A DNA stretch of 43,105 bases. It comes from an uncultured Chloroflexota bacterium. Its GTDB lineage: Bacteria; Chloroflexota; Dehalococcoidia; CAUJGQ01. The position numbers and the translations under genes are program-made. The stretch spans positions 1 to 43,105 of the forward strand of contig CALFMN010000084.1 in assembly GCA_937879875.1 (NCBI GenBank). Reading direction: 5' to 3'. How positions within the stretch are numbered: position 1 is the stretch's first letter; every line of letters starts with the position of its first letter. Shown piece after piece: positions 14,477 through 22,779 of this stretch. The notes under the pieces were generated by a model that saw nothing but the letters and a program-made list of their open reading frames with translations, did no database searches and was not told the DNA's origin.

Positions 14477-15736
14477 ATGCGGCGCCTGCTGATCCTGCGG
14501 CCGCTGCGCCACCGGCCCTACCGCCTGCTGTTTGCCGGCCAGGTTGTCTCCGACCTGGGCGACTGGCTCGACCTGCTGGCGCTGCTCTTCCTGATCGCCT
14601 TTCGCTGGCGGCTCGGTCCGGCGGCGCTCTCGGCGCTCGCCCTGGCGCAACTGCTGCCCTTCGCGTTGATCGGCCCCTTCGCCGGCGTGCTGGCCGACCG
14701 CTGGCCGCGCCGGCGCACGCTGGTCGGCTGCGACCTTGCCCGCGCCGCGATCGTACTGGGCCTGCTGTGGGCGCCGAACCTGCCGGCGTTACTGCTGCTC
14801 GTGGCTGCCAAGCTCACGCTCAGCACGCTGTTCGGCCCGGCGCGGCAGGCGACGATTCGCGCTACCGTGCCGGAGGAAGACCTGCTTTCGGCGAACGCCC
14901 TCAGCCGCCTCTCCGTTCAGTCGAGCAAGGTGATCGGCCCCAGCCTCGGCGGGCTGCTCGTGGCAGTCGTCGGAGTTCGTGCCGCGTTCGCCGTCGATGC
15001 CGCGACCTTCCTCGCCTCCGCCGCCTTCCTGGCGCGGCTGCCCGCGCTGCCGCGCCTTTCCGGGGAAGCGGCAGAGGGTGCGCCGGCCTTCTGGCGTGAG
15101 CTGCGCTCGGGCTTCGGCTACATCTGGCAGATCCGGCCGCTGCGCCTGCTCGTCGGCGCGATGACGGCCGAGTACATTCTGCTCAGCGCCGCGGACTCTT
15201 CGTTCGTGCTGGTGCTGAAACGGCTTGCCCTGGGCGAGGGTGCGATCGGCCTGGCCGTCGGCTGCTCCGGACTCGGCAACGTGCTGGCTTCGCTGGGCAT
15301 CGGCCAATGGGGACACCGGCGCAGCGCCTTCGCGATTCTGGCCGCCGGCTTTGTGCTGGCGGGAGTGCTGGGCACGCTGCTCGGCGGCGCCGCGGCCGGC
15401 GGCGTTTCGGCGATGCCGGCGCTGTGGCTCGCGGTCTGCGGCATCACGGGCGTCGCCTTCGCCGCGATCTGGACGTCGTACGCTTTCCTCATCCAGCGCG
15501 AGACGGAGCCGGCGCTGATGGGGCGCGTTTCGGCCAGTGCCCTGGCGCTCTGCTCGGCCGGCGGGCTGGCCGGCCCGCCCATTGGAGCCACGCTGGCGAG
15601 CCTGTGGAGCGTCGGTGCGATGTACGCCGGGATGAGCCTGGTGTTGGTACTGGTCGGCGTCGCGGTCTTTTGCCTGATTCCGGCCCCGCGCCCCGCGCCG
15701 GCCGCCGCTCTGTCCGTGGCCCCTGGCGAGCGGTAG
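14477..15736 (+). CDS. MFS transporter (EntS-like exporter)
   Basis: 419-aa major facilitator with about 10-12 hydrophobic helices. The start RHRPYRLLFAGQVVSDLGDWL and the loop GPFAGVLADRWPRRR (MFS motif A between helices 2 and 3) are characteristic of the MFS_3/EntS branch, which exports siderophores, macrolides or other small molecules. The substrate cannot be read from the sequence. It starts 26 bp after the peptide ABC ATPase gene in the same direction, so it may share that transcript. The ribosome site is weak (GACGAGG). Confidence 0.88.
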   Translation: MRRLLILRPLRHRPYRLLFAGQVVSDLGDWLDLLALLFLIAFRWRLGPAALSALALAQLLPFALIGPFAGVLADRWPRRRTLVGCDLARAAIVLGLLWAPNLPALLLLVAAKLTLSTLFGPARQATIRATVPEEDLLSANALSRLSVQSSKVIGPSLGGLLVAVVGVRAAFAVDAATFLASAAFLARLPALPRLSGEAAEGAPAFWRELRSGFGYIWQIRPLRLLVGAMTAEYILLSAADSSFVLVLKRLALGEGAIGLAVGCSGLGNVLASLGIGQWGHRRSAFAILAAGFVLAGVLGTLLGGAAAGGVSAMPALWLAVCGITGVAFAAIWTSYAFLIQRETEPALMGRVSASALALCSAGGLAGPPIGATLASLWSVGAMYAGMSLVLVLVGVAVFCLIPAPRPAPAAALSVAPGER

Positions 15737-15816
15737 CCCGATGTACGGCGAGACACGGGTTCTGCCGCCGCCCTGACCGCGACCGATCTAGGGCTGGCCA
15801 GTCCGCCCGCTGTCGT

Positions 15817-16320
15817 TCAACCAAAGACCGGCACGCTGCCGCCGCGGTCGGCCGTCAGCGCGTGCGTGGCGCAGCGGCGGTAGAAGGGCGGCAGATCGGC
15901 GACCGGCAGGTATTGCCATTCGGTGTGTTCTTCGCTGAGGCGGATTTTGCCGGGCGACAGCTCGGCGCGGAAGAGGCCGTGCAGGCCGCGGCCGGAGGCG
16001 TCGCGCTGCAGCGCCACCAGCCGCAGTTCGCGCAGCTCAAGGCCGATCTCTTCGTGCGCCTCGCGGCGCATCGCCCGCGCCAGGCTCTCGCCGTAGCCCA
16101 CGCCGCCGCCGGGCAACTGCCAGAGGCGCGAGTACGCCGAGCGCAGCGCCAGCACCCGCCCCTCGGTGTCCGTGATCGTGACATGCACGCCCAGCGCATA
16201 GCGCGGCGACAGCGCCCAGATCAGCCAGCGCTTCGTCCGCCACGACAGCGGCGTGCGCCGCAGCACGACGATACGCCACTCGCGCAGCCGCCGCCAGCAT
16301 GACTCCCGCAATGACAACAT
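15817..16320 (-). CDS. NUDIX hydrolase
   Basis: 167-aa protein with a complete Nudix box, G-x5-E-x7-REAHEEIGLE, around residues 79-101. It hydrolyses a nucleoside diphosphate linked to another moiety, with Mg2+ bound by the REUXEE glutamates. The N-terminus (about 40 residues, rich in Arg and Trp: CWRRLREWRIVVLRR) precedes the core. ATG 16320 is used because it has GGAG at 8 nt; the longer frame to 16659 would run across the intergenic hairpin. The gene is convergent with the MFS gene upstream in the window. The substrate is unknown. Confidence 0.85.
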   Translation of the reverse strand: MLSLRESCWRRLREWRIVVLRRTPLSWRTKRWLIWALSPRYALGVHVTITDTEGRVLALRSAYSRLWQLPGGGVGYGESLARAMRREAHEEIGLELRELRLVALQRDASGRGLHGLFRAELSPGKIRLSEEHTEWQYLPVADLPPFYRRCATHALTADRGGSVPVFG

Positions 16321-16420
16321 CGGGGATCTCCAGCGCAAGCGCCCGCCCGCGTGGCTGCGCCGTGCATCGCTGCAGTCCATCGCGAACCCGACCCTTCGCG
16401 TCCCAGCACGGCCGGATCGC

Positions 16421-16488
16421 CCCTGCTCTCCCAGACCGGCCGCAACCGTCCCGCGGTCTACACGCCAGTTGTGCATGGGAGAGCAGGG
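16421..16488. repeat. 13-bp inverted repeat between NUDIX and vapC genes
   Basis: Perfect arms at 16421-16433 and 16476-16488 (CCCTGCTCTCCCA and its complement) separated by 42 nt. It sits between the end of the vapBC operon and the start of the NUDIX gene, so it may end vapBC transcription. The arms share CTCTCCCA with the REP-like family A elsewhere in the window. Confidence 0.45.
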
Positions 16489-16555
16489 ACAGAAGCGATA
16501 GGGCATAGCCGTGAATACTGAGGCGTCATCACGCGGTAGGGTTCTCATGGTCTTA

Positions 16556-16977
16556 CTACCGATCGCTGAGCTGCCCTGTACGCGGGTCGATCTGACGGAG
16601 GCCGGGAACGTCCTGGTAGCCGCGGGTGTTGCTCGAAACCACGATGAGCTCGTATTCAAGCGCGGTGGCGGCCGCGATCAGGTCGTAGGCGCGGTGCCGA
16701 ATCGGCAGCTTGCGCAGGGCGAGATCGGCTCGCAGGCGAGCGGCGGCATGGATGACGCGCTGGTTGAGAGGAATGATGCTCACGGCGCGGAGGAAGTGCT
16801 TGAGATTCCGCTCCGCGGTGCGCGGGTTCGGACTGCCGTACACACCGGTGTACAGCTCGATGAGAGAGGGAGCGCACAGGGCGAGGTCATGGGGCGCCAG
16901 GTCGGGTAGGGCGGTAAAGAGGTCGATCGCGGTGTAGAGATGGTCATGACGGAGTCCGCATCCAGCAGATACTTCAC
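16556..16977 (-). pseudogene. vapC: PIN-domain toxin VapC with a frameshift
   Basis: Toxin ribonuclease of the VapC family, interrupted near its start. From ATG 16977 the frame reads MKYLLDADSV, the usual PIN opening with the first catalytic Asp. It then goes out of frame; the remainder reads on in another frame as DHLYTAIDLFTALPDL through SLIELYTG (second acidic residue), RAYDLIAAATALEYELIVVSSN and VPGL. One missing base between 16946 and 16945 (GTCAT/GACC, where GTC ATC GAC would give VID) explains it fully. It may be a real loss of the toxin or an assembly error. The start overlaps the vapB stop region by 4 bp, as in intact vapBC operons. Confidence 0.82.
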
Positions 16978-17285
16978 AGGGTGCGGGGGTCACGGTCGTC
17001 GCGCTGCAGTTCCCGTCGCTGCCGCTTGAATTCCTCCGGGTCGATCAAGGCGCGCCAGGCGCCGTGGGTTTCGGCAAGCACCTGCTGGAGCTCTTCACGG
17101 CTGACGACCCTTGCCCTGGTATGGCGCAGCGACGACGTGGCGCCGGATGCTCGCTCAGGCACAATGGCGAGCGGTTTGCCCTGAATCCGGACCAGGCGTT
17201 TGCGCCCGTGGCGAGCGACGGCTTCCGCCGCCTGCATCAGCTCGGCGGGAGAGATGGTATGTGGCTGCTGTGCTTCTCGTGTCAT
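16974..17285 (-). CDS. vapB: VapB-type antitoxin
   Basis: 103-aa antitoxin candidate: an N-terminal HTISPAELMQAAEAVARHG segment, a basic strand (KRLVRIQGKPLAIVP) typical of Phd/YefM- or AbrB-like antitoxins, and a charged C-terminus (EEFKRQRRELQRDDRD) that would wrap the toxin. The stop overlaps the vapC start by 4 bp. The ribosome site AGGTGA precedes the ATG, and a perfect -10 TATAAT (17313-17308 on the minus strand) lies about 25 bp upstream, without a clear -35. With the toxin frameshifted, the antitoxin may be the only active part. Confidence 0.78.
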   Translation of the reverse strand: MTREAQQPHTISPAELMQAAEAVARHGRKRLVRIQGKPLAIVPERASGATSSLRHTRARVVSREELQQVLAETHGAWRALIDPEEFKRQRRELQRDDRDPRTL

Positions 17286-17446
17286 AAGTGTTCACCTAAC
17301 TCAACATATTATACCACACGCGCAAAATGGTCTTCGTCAACAATGCGGAAAAGGAGAGGGACGGGGATGACGATGGGGCCGACGCGTTATGCTGAAGCCA
17401 GCATATTGCTCTGCGCAGCGCGCTGCTCGAACATAACCGCAGCGTA

Positions 17447-17488
17447 CGCCCACCGGCCCCGTTTCGCGCAGCCGCGCGCCGGTGGGCG
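17447..17488 (+). promoter_or_regulatory. 11-bp hairpin in leader of aldehyde oxidoreductase gene
   Basis: Arms 17447-17457 and 17478-17488 (CGCCCACCGGC and its complement) pair perfectly around a 20-nt loop, ending 24 nt before the GTG start. It could be an upstream terminator or a leader control element. It is too short to be called a known molybdenum- or tungsten-cofactor riboswitch. Confidence 0.4.
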
Positions 17489-17512
17489 TCGATCGCGTGA
17501 AGGGAGATCAAC

Positions 17513-19378
17513 GTGACGACCGAGATGACCGAAAGAGCCTTCAACGGCAAAGTGCTCAACGTGAACCTGAGCACGGGCGAGATCAAGGCCGAGCACCTGC
17601 CCGACGAGATGTACCGTAAGTATCTCGGCGGCTACGGCCTGGGCGCCCGCATGCTGCTCGACCGCGTGCCGCAGGGCATCGACCCGCTCGGCCCCGAAAA
17701 CATGCTCGGCATCTTCCCCGGCCTGATGACGGGCACGCCGCTGTTCGGCCAGCGTTACCAGGCCGTCTGCAAATCGCCGCTCACCGGCGGCTGGGGCGAC
17801 GCCAACTGCGGCGGCAACACCGGGCCGTATCTCAAGCACGCCGGCTGGGACGGCGTGATGTTCTTCGGCGCAGCGTCGAAGCCCGTCTACCTGCTGATCA
17901 AGGACGATGAAGTCTCAATCGAGGACGCTTCCGACCTGTGGGGCACAGACGCGATCGAGACCGAAAAGCTCCTGATGGCGCGGTACGGCAAGAAGTCGAG
18001 CGTGGCCGATATCGGCCAGGCCGGCGAAACGCTGTCGCTGATCTCCGGCATCTGCAACGACCACGGCCGCCTCGCCGCGCGCAGCGGCGTCGGCGCCGTG
18101 ATGGGCTCGAAGAAGCTCAAGGCGATCGTGATCGTGCCCTCGCGCAACATCATGGTGCAGAACAAAGAGGTGCTGGCCGAAGTCAAGACCGGGCTCAACG
18201 ACTTCGTCAAGCCCACCGCCGACTTCTTTCGCACCTACGGCACGACCGGCATCACCAGCCGCTCGGCGCATACGGGCGACTCGCCGGTGAAGAATTGGGG
18301 CGGCGTCGGCATCGTCGATTTCCCCGAGGTCGAGACGATCACCGGCGACGTGGTCAACGCGACGATGGAGAAGCATTACGCCTGCTGGCACTGCCCGCTC
18401 GCCTGCGGCGCCGAGTCCAAAGAGTCGGAGAACGCCGAGTATCCCTACCCGCGCCATACGCACCGGCCCGAGTACGAGACGATGGCCTCGTTCGGGACGA
18501 TGAACCTGAACAACAACCTCGACTCGCTGACCTACGCCAACCACCTCTGCAACGCCTACGGCTTCGACTCGATCTCGGCCGGCGCCACCGTGTCGTTTGC
18601 GATCGAGTGCTTTGAGAACGGGATTCTTACGAAAGAGGACACCGACGGCCTCGAGCTGCACTGGCGCGATGACAAGGCCGTGATCAAGCTGCTGGAGCTG
18701 ATGGGCACGCGCCAGGGCATCGGCGCCGTGCTGGCGGACGGCGTTAAAGTGGCGTCGGAGAAGATCGGCCGCGGCTCTGAGAAGTTCGCGATGCACGTGG
18801 CCGGGCAGGAGCTGCCGATGCACGATCCGAAGCTCCAGCCCGAATACCACACGACCTATAAGCTCGATCCGACACCGGCGCGCCACACGCAGTACGAGGG
18901 CAATCGCCGCTTCGGCCTGATCCCCGCGGCGCAGCGCGACCGCACCGTGGCCGAGGGCCGCGGCCCGCACCACAAGGGCGCGTCTGAGTACATGCACGTC
19001 GTCAATGCCGCCGGCCACTGCCAGTTCGTGATGATGGCCGCGAACACGGCCAACATCCCGCAGTGGATCAACATGACCACGGGCTGGGATGTGACCAAAG
19101 AAGAGCTGCTGGAAGTGGGCGAGCGCATCGCCAACATGCGCATGGCCTTCGAGGTGCGCGAGGGCGGCAACCCGCGCAAGCGCGAAGTGCCGGAGCGCAT
19201 GTCCGGCGCGGTCTACAGCGAAGGGCCGCACAAGGACTTCGGCCTCGACACCGAGACGCTGGAGAAGGAGTTCCTCGCGGCCTGCGACTGGGACACCGAA
19301 ACCTGCAAGCCCAGCGCCGCCAAACTCGAGTCGCTCGGCCTGGCCGACGTCGTGCCGATGGTGCACGGCAGGGCGTAG
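17513..19378 (+). CDS. Aldehyde:ferredoxin oxidoreductase
   Basis: 621-aa enzyme of the tungsten/molybdenum bis-pterin AOR family, which oxidises aldehydes to carboxylic acids with ferredoxin as electron acceptor. The 4Fe-4S ligands are visible: Cys291, Cys294 and Cys298 in CWHCPLACG, and Cys503 in AAGHCQF, the same order and spacing as in Pyrococcus AOR. Pterin-binding stretches such as GGYGLGARML and GRLAARSGVGAVMGSK near the N-terminus are typical. The protein is cytosolic, with no signal peptide. The start is GTG 17513 with GGGAGA upstream; ATG 17525 is an alternative. No MoaD/ThiS-like or ferredoxin-type partner gene, often found next to AOR genes, is present. A REPIN-like inverted element follows the stop by 2 bp and separates it from the convergent protease gene. 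Confidence 0.95.
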   Translation: MTTEMTERAFNGKVLNVNLSTGEIKAEHLPDEMYRKYLGGYGLGARMLLDRVPQGIDPLGPENMLGIFPGLMTGTPLFGQRYQAVCKSPLTGGWGDANCGGNTGPYLKHAGWDGVMFFGAASKPVYLLIKDDEVSIEDASDLWGTDAIETEKLLMARYGKKSSVADIGQAGETLSLISGICNDHGRLAARSGVGAVMGSKKLKAIVIVPSRNIMVQNKEVLAEVKTGLNDFVKPTADFFRTYGTTGITSRSAHTGDSPVKNWGGVGIVDFPEVETITGDVVNATMEKHYACWHCPLACGAESKESENAEYPYPRHTHRPEYETMASFGTMNLNNNLDSLTYANHLCNAYGFDSISAGATVSFAIECFENGILTKEDTDGLELHWRDDKAVIKLLELMGTRQGIGAVLADGVKVASEKIGRGSEKFAMHVAGQELPMHDPKLQPEYHTTYKLDPTPARHTQYEGNRRFGLIPAAQRDRTVAEGRGPHHKGASEYMHVVNAAGHCQFVMMAANTANIPQWINMTTGWDVTKEELLEVGERIANMRMAFEVREGGNPRKREVPERMSGAVYSEGPHKDFGLDTETLEKEFLAACDWDTETCKPSAAKLESLGLADVVPMVHGRA

Positions 19379-19380
19379 GC

Positions 19381-19601
19381 CCTCACCCCCTTCCCCTCTC
19401 CCAATTCTGGGAGAGGGGCGATCCCGGGTTGGAGCGATCCGCGGGGGCGTCGGGTTAGCGAGACGTTGTAGGGGCGCACGGCGTGCGCCCGTCGCGGCGA
19501 AAGTCGCGACCAAGCGGGCACCGGGTACCCCAACATCGCCTCGCGCCCGCAACGCCCGATCGCCCCTCTCCCAGAATTGGGAGAGGGGACGGGGGTGAGG
19601 G
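19381..19601. repeat. REPIN-like element: inverted pair of family-A palindromes
   Basis: Arms 19381-19423 and 19559-19601 are 43-bp inverted copies with one mismatch. Each arm contains its own palindrome, CCCCTCTCCCA with a 4-nt loop and TGGGAGAGGGG, next to a tail that reads GGGGTGAGGG. About 135 bp of unique, GC-rich sequence lies between, including the short palindrome GGGCGCACGGCGTGCGCCC. The whole fills the space between two convergent genes. Its shape is that of a REPIN/BIME, a non-autonomous repeat usually mobilised by a RAYT transposase; it may also act as a two-way terminator. No RAYT gene is in the window. Confidence 0.65.
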
Positions 19602-19613
19602 CCGACTGCCAGG

Positions 19614-20948
19614 CTAGCTCGACGGCAACTGCCCCAGCGTGACCTTCACCTGCGTGCTCTGGCTGCCGCGCAGCACGGTGAGCGTGACGGTGTCTCCCGG
19701 CTTGTGCGGGTTGATCGCCTCCGCGAGGCCCGAATCGCCCTGCAACGGCTGGCCATCGATCTGCGTGATCACGTCGCCGCGCTGCAGGCCGGCGCTTTCA
19801 GCAGGGCCGCCCGCTTCCACGCGCAGCACCACGGCGCCGTCCTTCGCGTTCACGCCAAGTTGCGCGGCGATCGCCGGATTCAGCGGCACGTAGCTGATGC
19901 CCAGCGACGGATGCACCACGCTGCCCGAGCTGACCAGTTGATCCGCAATCGCCTTCGCGGTATGCATCGCGATCGAGAAGCCGATTCCCTGCGCCTGCAC
20001 GCCCGGCTCGGCCTGCCCCGCGGCTAGCGTGTTAATGCCGACGACCTGGCCGCTCAGATCCACGAGCGGCCCGCCGGAGTTGCCCGGGTTGATCGGCGCG
20101 TCGGTCTGGATCAGGTCGAAGAGAAACGGTCCAGCCGTACCGCCCGCGCCGCTCGCGCCATTGCCGCCGGGGCTGCTCTGACCGCCCGGTCCTTGCGAGC
20201 TGGGCGGCTCCTGCACCGTGCGGCCGAGGGCGCTGACCACGCCCTGCGTCACGGTCGGGCCGCCGGGCAGGGCCAGGGCGTTGCCGATCGCCACCACCCA
20301 GTCGCCGGCCTGCAGCTTCGTCGAGTCGCCAAGCGAGGCGGCGGGCAGATTGCTGCCGGAGATCTGCACCACGGCCAGGTCGGTCTGCGGATCCCTGCCG
20401 ATCAGCTTGGCGGAGAACGAGCGGCCGTCCGGCAACGACACCTGCAACTGCTGTGCGCCTTCAACAACGTGGTTATTGGTGAGGATGTGGCCCTGGCCGT
20501 CGTAGATCACGCCGGAGCCGACACCGGCAGGCACCGCCGCCCCGCCGAACTGATCGGGCTGCACCTGTTCGTTGGTGATCTGCACCACGGCCGGCTTGAC
20601 CTGTTGCACCACCTGCCGAATCGCCGTGATCAGGTTGGATCCGGAAGTGGAGTTTGCGTTCGTGCTGGCTGATCCCGACGAGCCGCTGCTCGATGCGCCG
20701 GGCGTCTGCGATGCAGTCGCCGCCGTGGGTCGCGCGGCGGCTGCATTACCGTTCGCGCTCGCCGCCTGCGCGGCTGCCGGGCCGCTGCCCGTTGCTGCAG
20801 CGCCGTTGTGATTGTTCTTGCCCGTGCAGCCGGCGAGACTGAGCAGCACGGCAGCTACAAACATGGCGGCAGCGGGTCGCCACCACCGCCTCCTCGCTAT
20901 GCCGCGCATCGAACCGTTTCGTGATCGCATCCCAGGCAGCGAGCCCAT
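19614..20948 (-). CDS. DegP/HtrA-like serine protease lipoprotein with PDZ domain
   Basis: 444-aa exported protease. A basic N-terminus and hydrophobic helix end in a lipobox LSLAGC, so it is probably a lipoprotein anchored outside the membrane. A Ser/Ala/Gly/Thr-rich linker (about residues 43-105) precedes the trypsin-like domain with the full triad: His in NNHVVEG (~160), Asp in TDLAVV (~190) and Ser in GNSGGP (~291). A Gly/Ser-rich insertion lies at ~250-272, and one PDZ domain closes the protein (~340-440). It should degrade misfolded exported proteins. Two adjacent ATGs exist; the second (20948) is chosen because AGGAGG lies only 1 nt from the first. It is convergent with the AOR gene across the REPIN-like element. 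Confidence 0.93.
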   Translation of the reverse strand: MGSLPGMRSRNGSMRGIARRRWWRPAAAMFVAAVLLSLAGCTGKNNHNGAAATGSGPAAAQAASANGNAAAARPTAATASQTPGASSSGSSGSASTNANSTSGSNLITAIRQVVQQVKPAVVQITNEQVQPDQFGGAAVPAGVGSGVIYDGQGHILTNNHVVEGAQQLQVSLPDGRSFSAKLIGRDPQTDLAVVQISGSNLPAASLGDSTKLQAGDWVVAIGNALALPGGPTVTQGVVSALGRTVQEPPSSQGPGGQSSPGGNGASGAGGTAGPFLFDLIQTDAPINPGNSGGPLVDLSGQVVGINTLAAGQAEPGVQAQGIGFSIAMHTAKAIADQLVSSGSVVHPSLGISYVPLNPAIAAQLGVNAKDGAVVLRVEAGGPAESAGLQRGDVITQIDGQPLQGDSGLAEAINPHKPGDTVTLTVLRGSQSTQVKVTLGQLPSS

Positions 20949-20951
20949 CAT

Positions 20952-21406
20952 GCCTCCTCTGTCGCCACCTGGGCCGCAGCGCCGATCGCTGCCCGCATCC
21001 CATTACGCGCGACGTATACGCATATGATCCGCTGCGAGGTCTGCCACGCGAATTGACGCGCGGGCGTATTTGCGCCTGGAAGTAGCCTAATCCGAGACAT
21101 CCGTAAGCACAGCAACGGCGTGCGGCGCGGATGGACCGACGGAGGAATGAGCAACAGCCGCTCGGCCTTGCCGCGCGGCCGCTCGTCCCCTGATAATGCC
21201 AGCGCTATGAACGCAACACTGTAGCGGGTCCCATCACGCCCTGCGCCGGGCCCTTTCGCGGCCGGATCTGTACCCAGCCCTGCGAGCGCATGGCCCGCGA
21301 TTCTGCCCGACGCTGACATTGGTCCCACCGATTCACCGCGCCTCTCTCCTCGGTTCATCCGGTAGACCTCGCCGCGCGCTCCGCCAACGGGGCAGAATGG
21401 GACGAC
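20952..21406. other. Intergenic stretch without recognised gene
   Basis: This 455-bp region separates the divergent protease and MFS genes and should hold both promoters. AT-rich hexamers near 21016-21026 (GTATACGCATATG) are possible -10 sites for the protease gene, but no convincing -35 is present. An open frame on the minus strand ends in the protease start, but its composition is not protein-like. I see nothing else. Confidence 0.4.
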
Positions 21407-22675
21407 ATGCGTCTACCAAAACCCGCCGCCTACCGCGTCTATCTCGGCCTCTCGGCCGCGCAATTCCTGCTGTTCTCGATGCTCTCTACCGTCTCCGGCG
21501 TCTACGCCGTGCGGGCGGCGCATCTGAACCCGCTGCAGCTCGTGCTCGTCGGCACCACGCTCGAAGCGATCGCGTTCGTCTTGCAGGTGCCGACCGGCGT
21601 GATCGCCGATGTTTACGGCCGGCGGCTCTCGGTGCTGATCGGACTGTTTCTTACCGGCATCGGCTTCCTGATCTGGGGTGCCTTCGCCCGCTTCGAGACG
21701 ATCCTGCTGGCGCAGCTCTTCTATGGCGCCGGCTACACCTGCATCAGCGGCGCCGAGGAAGCCTGGATCGCCGGCGAGATCGGCGACGCCAACGCCGGCC
21801 ACGCCTTTCTGCGCGGCACGCAGGCGGCGCAGCTCGGCGGTATCGTGGGAATCGCCCTGAGCGTGACGCTGGCCAGCGTTCACCTGAGCCTGCCGCTGCT
21901 GACGGCCGGCGTGCTGTTTCTCGTGCTCGGCGCAGCGATGGTCGTGCTGATGCCGGAACGTGGCTTCCGCCCCACGCCAAAGGGCGAGCGCACGAGCTGG
22001 CAGCAGTGGAGCGGCACGTTGCGTTCCGGCCTGCACGCCGTGCGCGGCCGGCCGGTGCTGCTGACGATCCTGGCGATCACCGCGATCCTCGGCGCCTCGA
22101 GTGAGGGTTTCGACCGGCTGAAGGACGCGCACGTGCTGCTCAACGTCGGCCTGCCGGCGCTGGGCCGCTTCGACCCGGTCGTCTGGTTCGGCGTAATTGC
22201 CGGCGGCGGCATGGTCTTCAGCATCGGCGCGGCGGAGATCCTGAAGCGTCGGCTCGATACCACCAGCCACAGCGCGGTGGCGCGCACGCTGCTCGGCGTC
22301 AATGCTCTGCTGGCGATCATGGTGGTGGCGTTCGGTCTCTCCGGCAACTTCGCGCTGGCGCTGGCAACATGGTGGTCGGTGTCGGTGCTGCGGCGCGTGA
22401 ACACACCGCTGGTCACGGCCTGGCTGAACCAGCACGTCGAGCCGGGTGTGCGCGCCACGCTGTTCTCGATCAACAACCAGGCGGACGCGCTGGGCCAGAT
22501 CGGCGGCGGGCCGCTGCTGGGCGCCGCGGCCGCCGGCATCTCGATCCCGGCCGGCCTCGTCGTCGCGGGTCTGTTCATTCTGCCGGCGCTGCCGCTCTAC
22601 GGGCGCTCGCTGCGGCAGGGCACGGCGGAAGAAGGCAGCGGGCAATTGGCAGTGGGCAGTCGGGAGGGTGAGTAG
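21407..22675 (+). CDS. MFS transporter
   Basis: 422-aa major facilitator with about 12 hydrophobic helices. The first helices read LSAAQFLLFSMLSTVSGVY, and motif A is VPTGVIADVYGRR (about 62-74), as in drug-type exporters. A central loop (GFRPTPKGERTSWQQW) separates the two halves. The substrate is unknown. The last 13 residues (GSGQLAVGSREGE) are encoded by a short repetitive GGCAGTGGGCAGTCGGGAG-like sequence also seen at 23587-23606, so the natural C-terminus has probably been extended by a repeat. The ribosome site is weak (GGGACGAC). Confidence 0.88.
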   Translation: MRLPKPAAYRVYLGLSAAQFLLFSMLSTVSGVYAVRAAHLNPLQLVLVGTTLEAIAFVLQVPTGVIADVYGRRLSVLIGLFLTGIGFLIWGAFARFETILLAQLFYGAGYTCISGAEEAWIAGEIGDANAGHAFLRGTQAAQLGGIVGIALSVTLASVHLSLPLLTAGVLFLVLGAAMVVLMPERGFRPTPKGERTSWQQWSGTLRSGLHAVRGRPVLLTILAITAILGASSEGFDRLKDAHVLLNVGLPALGRFDPVVWFGVIAGGGMVFSIGAAEILKRRLDTTSHSAVARTLLGVNALLAIMVVAFGLSGNFALALATWWSVSVLRRVNTPLVTAWLNQHVEPGVRATLFSINNQADALGQIGGGPLLGAAAAGISIPAGLVVAGLFILPALPLYGRSLRQGTAEEGSGQLAVGSREGE

Positions 22676-22724
22676 TGAGTGGTGAGTAATGTTTAATGTC
22701 GGATCAGCGGGCTCGCGAAAGATC

Positions 22725-22763
22725 CCCCTCTCCCAGTATTGGGAGAGGGGTTAGGGGTGAGGG
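22725..22763 (+). repeat. REP-like family A, single copy
   Basis: Palindrome CCCCTCTCCCA (22725-22735), loop GTAT, TGGGAGAGGGG (22740-22750), then the tail TTAGGGGTGAGGG. It is the same element as the arms of 19381-19601. It ends 16 bp before the SDR start codon and gives that gene a false in-frame N-terminal extension (22696-22779). Confidence 0.7.
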
Positions 22764-22779
22764 CTCGCGGGAGGGCAGC

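Noticed and set aside
17447..17488. Molybdenum/tungsten cofactor riboswitch before the oxidoreductase gene
   Set aside because: Only a single 11-bp hairpin is present; the known riboswitch needs a larger, conserved multi-stem fold.
17915..19552. 545-aa open frame on the minus strand
   Set aside because: Antisense to the aldehyde:ferredoxin oxidoreductase gene, with no recognisable domain.
20948..21358. 136-aa minus-strand frame whose stop overlaps the protease start
   Set aside because: The ATGA-type overlap is tempting, but the sequence has no protein-like pattern or ribosome site, and it would occupy the promoter region.
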